From: Actinokineospora fastidiosa
Lineage (GTDB): Bacteria; Actinomycetota; Actinomycetes; Mycobacteriales; Pseudonocardiaceae
Reading direction: 5' to 3'
Assembly (NCBI RefSeq): GCF_014648415.1
Contig: NZ_BMRB01000002.1
Span: 827,260-891,259 of the forward strand
Length of the DNA stretch: 64,000 nt
The stretch's first letter is position 1; every line of letters starts with the position of its first letter. The notes under the pieces are model-generated. The model worked only from the letters and a program-made list of their open reading frames with translations. It did not search any database and had not been told where the DNA came from. Below are positions 7,634 through 16,752 of the stretch, piece after piece. A program made the position numbers and the translations under genes.

Positions 7634-7737
7634 GCTCCCCAGCGTCGTCCGGCAGTGTTGAGATCGGCCGGTCGGGATCTTTGCGGTTCTATGACGACCG
7701 GGTTCCGATGGTGGTCCTCGCCGGACGTTTTGGCAGC

Positions 7738-8445
7738 ATGGGCCCGGTGGGTGTGCGACTGCTGATCGTCGAGGACGACGACCGGGTCCGCGCGTCCCTG
7801 CGGCTGGCGCTGGAGGACGAGGGCTACACGATCACCGAGGCGCCGGACGCGGAGACCGCGCTGGACTCGCTGAACCGGCTCGGTCCGCCCGAGGTGATGG
7901 TCGTGGACCTGATGCTCGGCGGCATGGACGGCTTCGGCTGCATCCGCCAGGTGCGGCGCACCAGCGACCTGCCGATCATCGTCGTCAGCGCCCGCGCGGA
8001 CACCCACGACGTGGTGGCCGCCCTGGAGGCAGGCGCCGACGACTACGTGACCAAGCCGTTCGAGATCAAGGAGATCACCGCCCGGCTGCGCGCGCTGCGG
8101 CGGCGGGCGGGCGCGTCGGGCCCCTCGGCAGTGCCGGAGGTGGTGCTCGACGCCGAGACCGGGCTGGTGCTCTCCCAGCACGCGGGCACGGTCCGCCGCG
8201 GTGACGAGGAGCTGCACCTCACGCTGACGGAGTTCCGGCTGCTCTGCGAGCTGGCCGAGGAGCCGGGCCGGGTGCTGAGCAGGCAGGCGTTGCTGTCGCG
8301 GGTCTGGGACCGCGGGTTCTTCGGCGACGAGCGGATCGTCGACGTGCACGTGCGCAGGCTGCGCACGAAGATCGAGACCGACCCGTCCGAGCCGCGCACG
8401 GTGGTCACCGTCCGCGGCCTGGGGTACCGGCTCGATGTCCGTTAG
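7738..8445 (+). CDS. OmpR/PhoB-type response regulator
   Basis: A 235-residue regulator. The receiver has the acidic triad IVEDDD, phospho-acceptor Asp57 in VMVVDLMLGG, and Lys in YVTKPF. The DNA-binding winged helix follows (LTLTEFRLLCELAEEPGRVLS, VRRLRTKIE, VRGLGYRLDV). Start uncertain: ATG at 7738 or GTG at 7753 (which gives the family-typical VRLLIVEDD opening); neither has a strong SD. It overlaps the kinase gene by 11 bp, and kinase and HxlR gene follow as one operon. Confidence 0.88.
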   Translation: MGPVGVRLLIVEDDDRVRASLRLALEDEGYTITEAPDAETALDSLNRLGPPEVMVVDLMLGGMDGFGCIRQVRRTSDLPIIVVSARADTHDVVAALEAGADDYVTKPFEIKEITARLRALRRRAGASGPSAVPEVVLDAETGLVLSQHAGTVRRGDEELHLTLTEFRLLCELAEEPGRVLSRQALLSRVWDRGFFGDERIVDVHVRRLRTKIETDPSEPRTVVTVRGLGYRLDVR

Positions 8446-9787
8446 CGGACTGCGCGGCCGGGTCATGCTCACCTTCGCGGTGGGCGGCGCGCTGCTGTCG
8501 CTGCTGATGGCGGTGGCGGTGTTCGCGATCAGCCGCGGGTACCTCACCGAGCAGCGGGAGCGCTCGGCCGAGCGGCTGGCCGCCGCGGACGCCGACTTCA
8601 TCGCCAGCAGGCTGGCCGTGCCGGGGGCGACCGCGGAGCAGGCGCTGGCCTTCGTGGACCCGCCGAAGGAGACCAGCCTGGTGCTGGAGCACGACGGCCG
8701 GTGGCTCAGCGCCTCCGGCGACGAGCCGCCGGACCTGCCGCCGGACTCGCTGCGCAGGATGGTGGCCGCCGGGGAGTCCGGGGTGCTGCCGGTGACCGTG
8801 CAGGACCGGCCGTACCTGGTGGCCGGGGTGCCGATGGCGGGCGGGTCGGCGTACTACGAGTTCACGCCCGCGGTGGAGCTGCAGGCGACGATCCGGGTGC
8901 TGGGGACGGTGCTGATCCTGAGCGCGCTGGCGGCCACGGGCGGCGCTGCCCTGCTGGGGCGGTGGGCCAGCGGGCGGGTGCTGGCGCCGCTGCGCGCGCT
9001 GTCGGGCACCGCGTCGAGCATCGCCTCGGGGAACCTGGACTCGCGGCTGCCCGAGGACAACGACCGCGACCTCAGCCCCATGGTGCGCTCGTTCAACGCG
9101 ATGGTGGACTCGCTGCAGAGCCGGATCGCGCGCGAGCGCCGGTTCGTCGGCGACGTGACCCACGAGCTGCGGACGCCGCTGACGACGCTGGTCACGAGCG
9201 TGCAGGTGATGGAGCGGCACGCCGAGGAGCTGCCGGAGCGGTCGCGGCGGGCGCTGTCGCTGGTCAGCGGTGAGCTGGACCACCTGCGCGGCATGCTGGA
9301 GGACCTGCTGGACCTGGCCCGCGCCGAGGCCGGGCTGCACTCCGGCGAGGTGGAGGCCCTGGAGCTGCGGGAGCTGCTGGCGAACGTGCTCTCGGTCACC
9401 GGGCGGCCTGCCGACCTGCTCGACGCGCCCGCCGAGGTCGTCGTCCCCGGCCGCAAGCTCGCCCTGGTGCGGGCCATGACGAACCTGCTGGACAACGCCG
9501 ACCGCCACGGCGGCGGCGTCACCGCCCTGCGCCTGCGCGTGACCGGCAGCCGCGCGGCCGTCGAGGTCGACGACGACGGGCCCGGGGTGCCGCCGGAGGA
9601 GCGCGACCGCGTGTTCGCCCGCTTCGCGACCGGGCGCGGCGCCCGCGGCTCGTCGGCGGGCACCGGGCTCGGCCTCGCGCTGGTCGCCGAGACGGTGGCC
9701 GCGCACGGCGGGAACGTCCACTGTGGAGACAGTCCGACCGGAGGGGCGCGGTTCACCGTGACCCTCCCTGTGGGGGAGCCCCGGTGA
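8435..9787 (+). CDS. Membrane sensor histidine kinase
   Basis: A 450-residue kinase partner of the preceding regulator. TM1 spans about 10-32, followed by an extracytoplasmic sensor of about 120 residues, TM2 about 152-174, a HAMP region, His243 in GDVTHELRTPLTT, and an HATPase domain (N-box MTNLLDNADRHGG, G1 DDDGPGVPPEE, G2 GTGLGLALV). Its GTG/ATG-rich start overlaps the regulator, and its stop overlaps the GTG of the HxlR gene (GTGA). The signal is unknown. Confidence 0.9.
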   Translation: MSVSGLRGRVMLTFAVGGALLSLLMAVAVFAISRGYLTEQRERSAERLAAADADFIASRLAVPGATAEQALAFVDPPKETSLVLEHDGRWLSASGDEPPDLPPDSLRRMVAAGESGVLPVTVQDRPYLVAGVPMAGGSAYYEFTPAVELQATIRVLGTVLILSALAATGGAALLGRWASGRVLAPLRALSGTASSIASGNLDSRLPEDNDRDLSPMVRSFNAMVDSLQSRIARERRFVGDVTHELRTPLTTLVTSVQVMERHAEELPERSRRALSLVSGELDHLRGMLEDLLDLARAEAGLHSGEVEALELRELLANVLSVTGRPADLLDAPAEVVVPGRKLALVRAMTNLLDNADRHGGGVTALRLRVTGSRAAVEVDDDGPGVPPEERDRVFARFATGRGARGSSAGTGLGLALVAETVAAHGGNVHCGDSPTGGARFTVTLPVGEPR

Positions 9788-10434
9788 AACGGTACGAACA
9801 GCACTGCCCCGTCGCCCGCGCCGCCGAGGTGGTCACGCAGCCGTGGACGCTGCTGATCGTCCGCGAGCTCCTGCACGGCCCGGCCGACGTGGACACCGTG
9901 GCCCGCGGCCTGCCCGGGCTGACGGTCTCGACGCTGATCTCGCGCCTGCGCTCCCTGCGGTCGGCGGGGCTGGTCGCCCGCGAGGCGGGCCGCTTCCGCC
10001 TCACCGAGGCGGGCCGCGACCTGCGCGCGGTGGTCGACCTGCTGGGCGCCTGGAGCGGCCGCTGGCTGCCCGCGCCCGGCCCGAAGGACCTCGACCCCGG
10101 CCTGCTGATGTACGACATCGCCCGCAACGTCGACGCAGGGACCCTGCCGCCGCGGCCGGTGGCGCTGCTGGTGGAGTTCACCGACGGCCCGCCGCCGCGC
10201 CGTTGGTGGCTGACGCTGAACGGCACGGGCGCCTCGGCGGGCGACCGCGACCCCGGCCTGCCGATCGCGGTGACGATCCGCTGCTCCCTGGCGACGCTGG
10301 CGGCCATCTGGCTGGGCCACCGCAAGTGGCTGGACGCCCTGGCCGACGAGAGCCTGCAACTGATCGGCGACCGCTCGGCGGTGCGCTCGGCGGTGTCGTG
10401 GATCGGGGTCAGCCGGTACTCGGCGAACGCGTGA
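9784..10434 (+). CDS. HxlR-type regulator with SCP2-like C-terminal domain
   Basis: A 216-residue protein. Residues 1-90 form an HxlR/MarR-like winged helix beginning with the family's Cys-containing opening (YEQHCPVARAAEVV, then PWTLLIVRELLHGP and LVAREAGRFRLTEAG). The C-terminal half (about 105-210) resembles the sterol-carrier-like domain often joined to such regulators. It is translationally coupled to the kinase. Its 3' end overlaps the convergent MFS gene by 26 bp, which may reflect control of that exporter (inference). Confidence 0.78.
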   Translation: MKRYEQHCPVARAAEVVTQPWTLLIVRELLHGPADVDTVARGLPGLTVSTLISRLRSLRSAGLVAREAGRFRLTEAGRDLRAVVDLLGAWSGRWLPAPGPKDLDPGLLMYDIARNVDAGTLPPRPVALLVEFTDGPPPRRWWLTLNGTGASAGDRDPGLPIAVTIRCSLATLAAIWLGHRKWLDALADESLQLIGDRSAVRSAVSWIGVSRYSANA

Positions 10435-11605
10435 GGGCCCGCCACGGGAGGAGCAGCGCCGTCGCGGCGAGCAGCACCCCGGCGACGGCGATGGCGACCC
10501 GGGGGCCGGTGACGGCCGCGACGACGCCCCAGAGCGCGGTGGCCGCCGCGATCGCCGTGCGGGTGGTGATGGTCCACGCCGTGAGGACGCGGGCCAGTTC
10601 GCCGTCCGGGGTGCGGCGGAGCCGGTAGGTGGCGAGGACGGGGGTGAACACGCCCATCGACGTCACGATCGCCGTCTGGACGGCCATCACGGTGAGCAGG
10701 CCCGCCACGCCGCCGCCGATGGCCGCCAGGCCCGCGAGCCAGAGCACGCGGGAGACGCCCGCGGCCAGCAGGACCCGCCGGTCGCCGAACCGCCGGGCCA
10801 GCGGGCGGGCGGCCCGCGCGCCGACGACGCCGCCGAGGCAGGGGACGCCGATCGCCAGCCCGTACTGCAGGGGTGTGAACCCCAGGTCGTGGATCATCAG
10901 GTAGGTCAGCACCGGGGCGGCGGCCATGATCAGGGCCGAGACGGCCACCGTGTTGGCGAAGAGGCGGCGCAGGACCGGGTCGGCGGCGATGGTCCGCCAG
11001 CCGTCGGTCACGCTCACCCGCGCGGGCCTGCCGGGCGGGGGCGGTTCCGGCGCCCTGATCGCGCCGATGCCGAGCGCGGAGCCGACGTAGCTCACGGCGT
11101 TCGCGGTCACCGTGACGACGGGCCCGAGCAGGCCGATGAGCGCGCCGCCGAGCGGGGGCCCGACCGCTGTCGTGATCCACGTGGCGTTCTCGAAGCGGGC
11201 GTTGGCCGCCATCAGGTGGTCCGGGCCGACGAGCGCCTTGAGGTGGGCGCCGCTCGCCCCGACGAAGGCGATGTCGGCCACGGCCACCACGGCGGCGACC
11301 ACGAGCAGGTGGCCATAGGTCAGCACGCCGGTGAGGTGGGCGGCGGGGACGGACAGGAGCACCGCGAACCGGACCAGGTCCGCGCGGACCATCACCGGCC
11401 GCTTGGCGCGGAACTCCAGCCACGGGCCCAGCGGGACGGCCAGCAGCGCCCCGGCCGCGGCCCCGACGGCGGCCACGAGCGACACCTGCGCCGGGGAGGC
11501 GTGCAGGGCGAGGATCGCGATCAGCGGGAAGGCGTCCAGCGCGAGCCAGGTCCCCAGGCTGCTGACCGCGTAAGCACGCCACAACCAGGCGAAGTCCCGT
11601 CCCAT
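10409..11605 (-). CDS. Major facilitator superfamily exporter
   Basis: A 398-residue polytopic protein with about 12 membrane helices, of the drug-efflux/enterobactin-exporter (Bcr/EntS-like) type. It starts MGRDFAWLWRAYAVSSLG, a common opening in this group, and the loop RAKRPVMVRAD lies between helices 2 and 3. The ATG has a strong GGGGGAG SD. The substrate is unknown. It is divergent from the DUF5987-GMC operon (207 bp shared upstream region) and convergent with the HxlR gene. Confidence 0.82.
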   Translation of the reverse strand: MGRDFAWLWRAYAVSSLGTWLALDAFPLIAILALHASPAQVSLVAAVGAAAGALLAVPLGPWLEFRAKRPVMVRADLVRFAVLLSVPAAHLTGVLTYGHLLVVAAVVAVADIAFVGASGAHLKALVGPDHLMAANARFENATWITTAVGPPLGGALIGLLGPVVTVTANAVSYVGSALGIGAIRAPEPPPPGRPARVSVTDGWRTIAADPVLRRLFANTVAVSALIMAAAPVLTYLMIHDLGFTPLQYGLAIGVPCLGGVVGARAARPLARRFGDRRVLLAAGVSRVLWLAGLAAIGGGVAGLLTVMAVQTAIVTSMGVFTPVLATYRLRRTPDGELARVLTAWTITTRTAIAAATALWGVVAAVTGPRVAIAVAGVLLAATALLLPWRALTRSPSTG

Positions 11606-11812
11606 TTCTCCCCCAACCCCACGAACAAAGCCGCGCAACGATAGCGCCCACACGATCGGTGTTTGGCAAATAGTGCGCAATTTCGCGGCATCCGCGTCGG
11701 CACAACGTTCTCTCCGCCCGTGCTCCCCTTTCCCGCGCGGCAAAAGCGGAGATGCCTCAGCTTGTCGACTGCGCGGACCATGGAGCGCAGGCGATACAAG
11801 GGAGGGACCACT

Positions 11813-12370
11813 GTGGACTCCGAAGACCCGGTCTACACGCTGACGTTGGAGGCGTACGCCGACACCATCGTCCCGGGCGAGAAACGGTCTCCCGACGACC
11901 GCGCCATCGCTGGCGTCGTCGAGGGGCCGGGCAGTGTCCAAGCGGGAGCGTTGGAGCTGATGCACCACTCCGCGCCCGGTATCGCCGTGGGGCTGCCGAC
12001 GTTGGTGGCCATGCTCAACCAGCACGCGACGAACTACGCCGAGGAGCACGGGATCGCGCTCGACGACACCGTCCCGCCCTTCGTCGCGCTGGACTACGAC
12101 CACCGGTACGCCCTCGTCGGCAGGCTGACCGCGCTGGGGCACCCGGAGCAGGCGGGCTGGGTCATGCTGGCCCTCTTCAGCAACATGGCCTTCGACTCGG
12201 CCCCGCACAAGAGCACGCTCGACGCGCTCGAGGAAGGCCACCCCGGCCTGATCACCCTGGGGTTCAAGAAGCCCGACACCGACGGCATCTGGCGGTTCAA
12301 GGAGTACGGCTACCACCAGGAGCTGGCGAAGACCCACCCCGACACCACCGAATCCGGGAGCCCGGCGTGA
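11813..12370 (+). CDS. DUF5987-like protein, partner of the GMC oxidoreductase
   Basis: A 185-residue soluble protein without signal peptide. It opens VYTLTLEAYADTIVPGEKRSPDDRAI, which resembles the gluconate-dehydrogenase gamma-subunit-like proteins and the DUF5987 family found beside GMC flavoproteins in actinomycetes. It may be a small subunit or chaperone of the next gene product; the GTGA overlap with that gene shows coupling. Start: GTG at 11813 preceded by GGGAGG at 7 nt. A longer frame upstream lacks an SD and a family-like sequence. Confidence 0.72.
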   Translation: MDSEDPVYTLTLEAYADTIVPGEKRSPDDRAIAGVVEGPGSVQAGALELMHHSAPGIAVGLPTLVAMLNQHATNYAEEHGIALDDTVPPFVALDYDHRYALVGRLTALGHPEQAGWVMLALFSNMAFDSAPHKSTLDALEEGHPGLITLGFKKPDTDGIWRFKEYGYHQELAKTHPDTTESGSPA

Positions 12371-14028
12371 CCACTGCGGCCAACGGCGGCTCGGCCGCCA
12401 TCGAGAAGACCGACGTCCTCGTCGTCGGCAGCGGGTTCGGCGGCTCGATCGCCGCCTACCACCTCGCCGCGGGCGGGGCCAAGGTGACCGTGCTGGAGCG
12501 CGGGCCGTGGCTGGAGGGCAAGGACTTCGACCACGACTACCTGCTCGGCTCGTCGTACACCAAGATCTTCGACTTCGTCTCCGGCGACGGCATGAGCGTG
12601 CTCGGCGGCAACTGCGTCGGCGGCGGCAGCGTCGTCTACTTCGCCGCGCTGCCCCGCGCCCCCTGGTTCGTCTTCGAGCGGCAGGGCAGCATCGGCCGCC
12701 GCATGTGGCCGTCGAGCATCAACCGCCAGACCCTGGACCCCTGGTACGACCGGGTCTCGCAGGTGTTCCCGGTCGAGCAGCAGACCTGGGACGACGTCAC
12801 CTACGCAGGCGGGCTGTGGGCGGCGGCGTGCAACCACGCCGGCCGCACCGCCAACCCGGTCCCGGTCGGCATCGACACGGCCAAGTGCACCAACTGCAAC
12901 TGGATGATGTCGGGCTGCCGCTTCGACGCCAAGCAGTCGATGCTGCTCAACTACCTGCCCGGCGCGGTCGCCCACGGCGCGGAGATCCGACCGCTGCACG
13001 AGGTGCAGCGCATCTCCCGCACCGACGACGGCAACTACGTCGTGCACTACCTGCACATCGACGAGGACGACTACCGGATCACCCACGGCGGCGGCGCGAT
13101 CGAGGCCAAGATCGTCGTCCTGGCCGCGGGCGCGGGCGCGACCCCGTGCATCCTGCAGCGCTCGGAGCCCGAGCTGGGCACGATGCCGCACGCGGTCGGG
13201 CGCTACTTCTCCGGCAACGGCGAGCGGCTCAACACCGCGATCATCAACGACGACCGGGTGCGCGAGGTGCTGGGCATCGACCGCGGCCCCGGCAACCCGG
13301 CCTACGACGCCTACCAGATCGGCCGCGGCCCGGTCGTGGCCAGCTGGGACAAACTGGACGGATCGCTGCCGGAGTACAGCCGGTTCTCCCTTGAGCAGCT
13401 GTACTTCCCCGTCGGCCTGGGCACCTTCCTCGCCCAGGCCCACGGCCCCGACGGCCCGACGTGGTACGGCCCGGCCAAGCGGGAGCTGCTGAGCAAGTGG
13501 TCGTCCTGGATGACCATCTTCCAGATGACCGAGGACGACAACGAGGGCGTCTTCGGCCCGCCGCCGCCCACCGGCAACTCCCACCGCATCTCCCAGCAGA
13601 TGCTCGGCACCGGCCCGCTGAAGTACGACCCGACGCCGAACACGCTGCGCGGCTGGGCCGAGGCCGACGCCGAGGTGCGCGACATCCTGGAGCGCGACGG
13701 GCTGGCCACCGTGCTGCCGTGGACCAACGACCTGGTCGGCGCGTACACGGTGCACCCGCTGTCCTCCTGCCGCATCGGCGACGACCCGGCGACCTCCGCG
13801 CTCGACGACCGGCACGAGCTGCGCGGGCACCCGGGCATCTTCGTCACCGACGGCTCGGCCGTGCCCTGCGGCCTGACCGTGAACCCGGCGCTGACCATCT
13901 CCGCGCTCGCGGAGCGGGCCATGCCCGGCATCGTGGCCACCGCGCGCGAGCGCGGGGTCGATGTCTCCTACGGCGCCCCGCTGCCGACCAAGGGCGCGTT
14001 CCCCGCCCTGTCGCCGGTGCGCGCATGA
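12367..14028 (+). CDS. GMC-family FAD-dependent oxidoreductase (cholesterol-oxidase-like)
   Basis: A 553-residue glucose-methanol-choline oxidoreductase. The FAD-binding Rossmann motif is VVGSGFGGSIAAYHL (about 20-34) with VTVLERG at the end of strand 2. The second flavin segment SVLGGNCVGGGSVVY follows, and the C-terminal catalytic region has TVHPLSSCRIGDD and FVTDGSAVPCGLTVNPALTI. Cys-rich KCTNCNWMMSGC (about 178-189) is unusual and could bind a metal or form a disulfide. It most resembles cholesterol oxidase-like GMC enzymes, acting on a sterol or other secondary alcohol; the substrate cannot be read from sequence. Confidence 0.85.
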   Translation: MTTAANGGSAAIEKTDVLVVGSGFGGSIAAYHLAAGGAKVTVLERGPWLEGKDFDHDYLLGSSYTKIFDFVSGDGMSVLGGNCVGGGSVVYFAALPRAPWFVFERQGSIGRRMWPSSINRQTLDPWYDRVSQVFPVEQQTWDDVTYAGGLWAAACNHAGRTANPVPVGIDTAKCTNCNWMMSGCRFDAKQSMLLNYLPGAVAHGAEIRPLHEVQRISRTDDGNYVVHYLHIDEDDYRITHGGGAIEAKIVVLAAGAGATPCILQRSEPELGTMPHAVGRYFSGNGERLNTAIINDDRVREVLGIDRGPGNPAYDAYQIGRGPVVASWDKLDGSLPEYSRFSLEQLYFPVGLGTFLAQAHGPDGPTWYGPAKRELLSKWSSWMTIFQMTEDDNEGVFGPPPPTGNSHRISQQMLGTGPLKYDPTPNTLRGWAEADAEVRDILERDGLATVLPWTNDLVGAYTVHPLSSCRIGDDPATSALDDRHELRGHPGIFVTDGSAVPCGLTVNPALTISALAERAMPGIVATARERGVDVSYGAPLPTKGAFPALSPVRA

Positions 14029-14045
14029 ACTGAACCGAGGGCGGG

Positions 14046-14261
14046 GTGGTGCGCATGTCCGGACTCCGGGAGATCACCGAGGTGATGCTGTCCCAACCGG
14101 GACCGCACGCCCCGCCCTCGGTCGTGGCCGCGTGGTACGAGCGCAAGGCCGCGCTGCTCGACCAGTTGGCCGAGGACGGTGGGCCCGAGGCCGAATGGGC
14201 CAAAGCCCAGGCCCGGGTGGCGAGAGAGCACGCGCGCGCCTTGTGGCGGCCCGCGGCCTGA
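14046..14261 (+). CDS. Small hypothetical protein, 71 aa
   Basis: A short helical protein (MSGLREITEVMLSQPG..., then ARVAREHARALWRPAA), 17 bp after the GMC gene on the same strand. No family recognised. The start may be GTG 14046, GTG 14049 (GAGG 8 nt upstream) or ATG 14055. Length, position and codon use like its neighbours suggest it is real. Confidence 0.55.
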   Translation: MVRMSGLREITEVMLSQPGPHAPPSVVAAWYERKAALLDQLAEDGGPEAEWAKAQARVAREHARALWRPAA

Positions 14262-14279
14262 GATCAAGATTCGGTCGGA

Positions 14280-14298
14280 CCGCCCCCGCCGGGGGCGG
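14280..14298 (+). terminator. GC-rich terminator-like hairpin
   Basis: CCGCCCCC and GGGGGCGG make an 8-bp perfect stem with a 3-nt loop, 19 bp after the small gene and 31 bp before the next. No T-run follows. It may attenuate the read-through between the GMC and membrane-protein genes. Confidence 0.45.
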
Positions 14299-14328
14299 CT
14301 CTCGGCCTGATCGGGAAAGGGAGGCGTG

Positions 14329-14892
14329 ATGGCGGCGAACCCCCGTGTCCGCAGCAACGCGATCGCGGCACTCAACAGCAAGTACCACCGCGTGGGTCTC
14401 TTCGCGTTCCTGGTGATCGTGCTCGGCCACTGGGCCGAGCACATCGTCCAGGCGGTGCAGATCTACGCCCTCGACTGGCCGCGCCCGCAGGCGGGCGGCG
14501 TGCTCGGCCTGTGGTTCCCCTGGCTGGTGAAGTCCGAGCTGATGCACTACGGCTACGCCCTGGTCATGCTCGTCGGATTCGTCCTGTTGCGGCACGGCTT
14601 CCACGGCCGGGCGCGCACCTGGTGGATGCTGGCGCTGTGGGTCCAGGTCTGGCACCACTTCGAGCACCTGCTGCTGTTCCTGCAGGCGCTCACCGGGCAG
14701 AACCTGCTCGGCCAGCCCGCCCCGACCAGCATCCTGCAGCTGGTCCTGCCCCGCGTCGAGCTGCACCTGTTCTACAACGCCATCGTCTTCATCCCGATGG
14801 TGGTGGCCATGGTGCTGCACCGGCGTCCCCGGTTCGACGACCTCGTGCAGTGCTCGTGCGCGCCGCACCGCACGCCCGCGGCCGTCGGCTGA
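14329..14892 (+). CDS. Polytopic membrane protein with conserved-looking His pairs
   Basis: A 187-residue protein with about four membrane helices. Notable are His/Glu motifs within or at the edge of helices: VLGHWAEHIVQAVQI near the N-terminus and VWHHFEHLLLFLQAL in the middle, plus LMHYGYAL. Such patterns can bind haem or metals, as in membrane desaturases and hydroxylases, but the classical HxxxH/HxxHH set is not present. No family recognised. ATG at 14329 follows AGGGAGG. The next membrane protein gene starts 2 bp downstream. Confidence 0.68.
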   Translation: MAANPRVRSNAIAALNSKYHRVGLFAFLVIVLGHWAEHIVQAVQIYALDWPRPQAGGVLGLWFPWLVKSELMHYGYALVMLVGFVLLRHGFHGRARTWWMLALWVQVWHHFEHLLLFLQALTGQNLLGQPAPTSILQLVLPRVELHLFYNAIVFIPMVVAMVLHRRPRFDDLVQCSCAPHRTPAAVG

Positions 14893-14894
14893 CC

Positions 14895-15521
14895 ATGGCC
14901 GCGCGGCTGCTCGCCATCGTCGGCCTCCTCATGGTCTGGACCGCCGCGCCCGCGGCGGCCCAGCTCCATGGGGACCACGTCATCGATGTCCCGTTCGACA
15001 TCGGCCCGCTGGCGCTGAAGATCGCGGTGCTGCTCGCCCTCCCCGCCGTCGCCGGGTTCGCCATGCTGCGCGGATTCATCGGCGCGCCGGAGAAGGGCAC
15101 GGCGGCCTTCGTCGCGGTCTGCGCCGCGGTGGCGGTGAGCATGGAGCTGCTGCTGGCGTCCGGGTTCACCCTGCCGCCGATCGTGGTGCCGCTCGCGCTC
15201 GCCGCGGTGGGCGGGCCGCTCTACCTGGCCTTCGCCGACCGGGAGGCGCCCGCGCTCGTGCGCGGGGCAGCGCCCGCCGTGCTGCTGGCGGCCGCCGTCG
15301 TCGCGGGCGCGGTGTTCGCCAGGGCCTGGCTGGCCACCCCGCCGGGCGCTGACCGGGGCCCGATCCTCCACACCGGAATGATCGTCGCCTACGCCGGGCT
15401 CGCCTGGCTGACGCTGGGCCTGCCGAGGAACCGGGCGCTGCGCGGCGCGGTGCTGACCGTGGCCGCCGTGCTCGGCGTCGCGCTGGTGGGCGCGGGGACG
15501 CAGGTGGCCGCGCTCGGGTGA
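14895..15521 (+). CDS. Integral membrane protein with signal sequence
   Basis: A 208-residue protein. Residues 1-23 look like a signal peptide (LLAIVGLLMVWTAAPAAAQL), then a short external part with His (HGDHVIDVPFDIGP) and about five membrane helices. It is encoded 2 bp after the His-rich membrane protein and probably works with it. Family not recognised with certainty. Confidence 0.68.
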   Translation: MAARLLAIVGLLMVWTAAPAAAQLHGDHVIDVPFDIGPLALKIAVLLALPAVAGFAMLRGFIGAPEKGTAAFVAVCAAVAVSMELLLASGFTLPPIVVPLALAAVGGPLYLAFADREAPALVRGAAPAVLLAAAVVAGAVFARAWLATPPGADRGPILHTGMIVAYAGLAWLTLGLPRNRALRGAVLTVAAVLGVALVGAGTQVAALG

Positions 15522-15606
15522 GTGCGCACGATGCGAGAACACCCGATCGGGTGGTCTCGCTACGGTCGACGTGACCCCTCGGTGATGCGAGGAAAGGGCG
15601 GTTGCC

Positions 15607-16635
15607 ATGGGCACCTTCATCCGGCTCGCGCTGCGTCGGACGCTCAACCAGATCCGCCACGTCGCCCGGGTCCGCCCCGGCCGCGGCGGCGACCTCGTGG
15701 TGGGCGTGCACCGCCAGGTCGAGACCGATTTCGGTCTGCTCGCCCCCATCGCGCTGCACACCTCGGCCCCGGCCGCGCTCGCCGCGTCCTGGCTGATGCT
15801 GCGCGAGTCGCTGGTCGCCGCCGGGCTCGTCGCCCGGTCGACGAAGGAGGCGGTGGCCGTCGGGGTGTCCGACCGCAACCGCTGCCCCTACTGCGTCGAG
15901 GTGCACTCGGCCACCCTGGCCGCGCTCACCGACGTGCGGTCCGAACTGGACCCGGTCGCCGAGTGGGCGCGCACGGGCGGCGGCGAGACCGCGCCGTTCA
16001 CCTGCGACGAGGCCCCCGAGCACATCGGCACGGCGGTCGCGTTCCACTACCTCAACCGGATGGCCAGCGTCTTCCTCACCGACTCCCCGCTGCCGCCCGG
16101 CCTGCCCGACGGGGCACGGCAGGTGCTCGGCCGCGCCATGCGCCCGCACGCGGGCCAGGCGCACCGGCCGGGTCGCGCGCTGGAGTTCCTGCCCGCCGCC
16201 GAACCCGCGGCCGACCTCGGCTGGGCCGCGTCGAATCCCGTGCTGTCCGACGCCTTCGCCCGCGCGTACCAGGCGATCGACAGCCTCGCCGTCCGAATGG
16301 TCCCGGCCGATGTGCGGGCCGTGGTCACCGACGCCCTCGACGCCTGGGACGGCACGCCGGTCGGGCTGAGCCGCGCCTGGGCCTACGACCAGGCCGCCGC
16401 CCTGCCGCACGAGTCGTTCGCCGCGGGCGTGCTCGCGCTGCTCACCGCCAAGGCGCCGTACCAGGTGGACGACACGATCGTGAACGACTTCCGGCGCGGG
16501 CGCCCCGACGCCGAGCTCGTCGCGCTGACCGCATGGGCCGCCCTGGCCGCCGCGCGCAGGCTCGGACCGGGCCGGGCGCGCGTCCCGCACGCGGGGAACG
16601 CCGAATGCGCCTGCTCGGCACACCAACCGCTGTAG
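15607..16635 (+). CDS. AhpD/carboxymuconolactone decarboxylase-like protein
   Basis: A 342-residue all-helical protein of the AhpD-like superfamily. The signature is RNRCPYCVEVHSATLAAL (about 89-106): the CxxC pair followed by the conserved HxxTL, as in alkylhydroperoxidase D. A second degenerate repeat may occupy the C-terminal half. It may reduce peroxides or act as an oxidoreductase partner of the GMC enzyme. It starts with an ATG after GAGGAAAGGG. The final residues (NAECACSAH) add further Cys and a His. Last gene of the 11.8-16.6 kb cassette. Confidence 0.8.
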   Translation: MGTFIRLALRRTLNQIRHVARVRPGRGGDLVVGVHRQVETDFGLLAPIALHTSAPAALAASWLMLRESLVAAGLVARSTKEAVAVGVSDRNRCPYCVEVHSATLAALTDVRSELDPVAEWARTGGGETAPFTCDEAPEHIGTAVAFHYLNRMASVFLTDSPLPPGLPDGARQVLGRAMRPHAGQAHRPGRALEFLPAAEPAADLGWAASNPVLSDAFARAYQAIDSLAVRMVPADVRAVVTDALDAWDGTPVGLSRAWAYDQAAALPHESFAAGVLALLTAKAPYQVDDTIVNDFRRGRPDAELVALTAWAALAAARRLGPGRARVPHAGNAECACSAHQPL

Positions 16636-16752
16636 TCTTGGCAACCGCCATTCGCCGGTACCACAACCCATTCGGGTGACGCCGGTCGGCGGGCGGCGTG
16701 CACGTGCATCGGTGGTAGAACAGAGAAGTCGGGCTCGGGAGAGGCGCACAGT

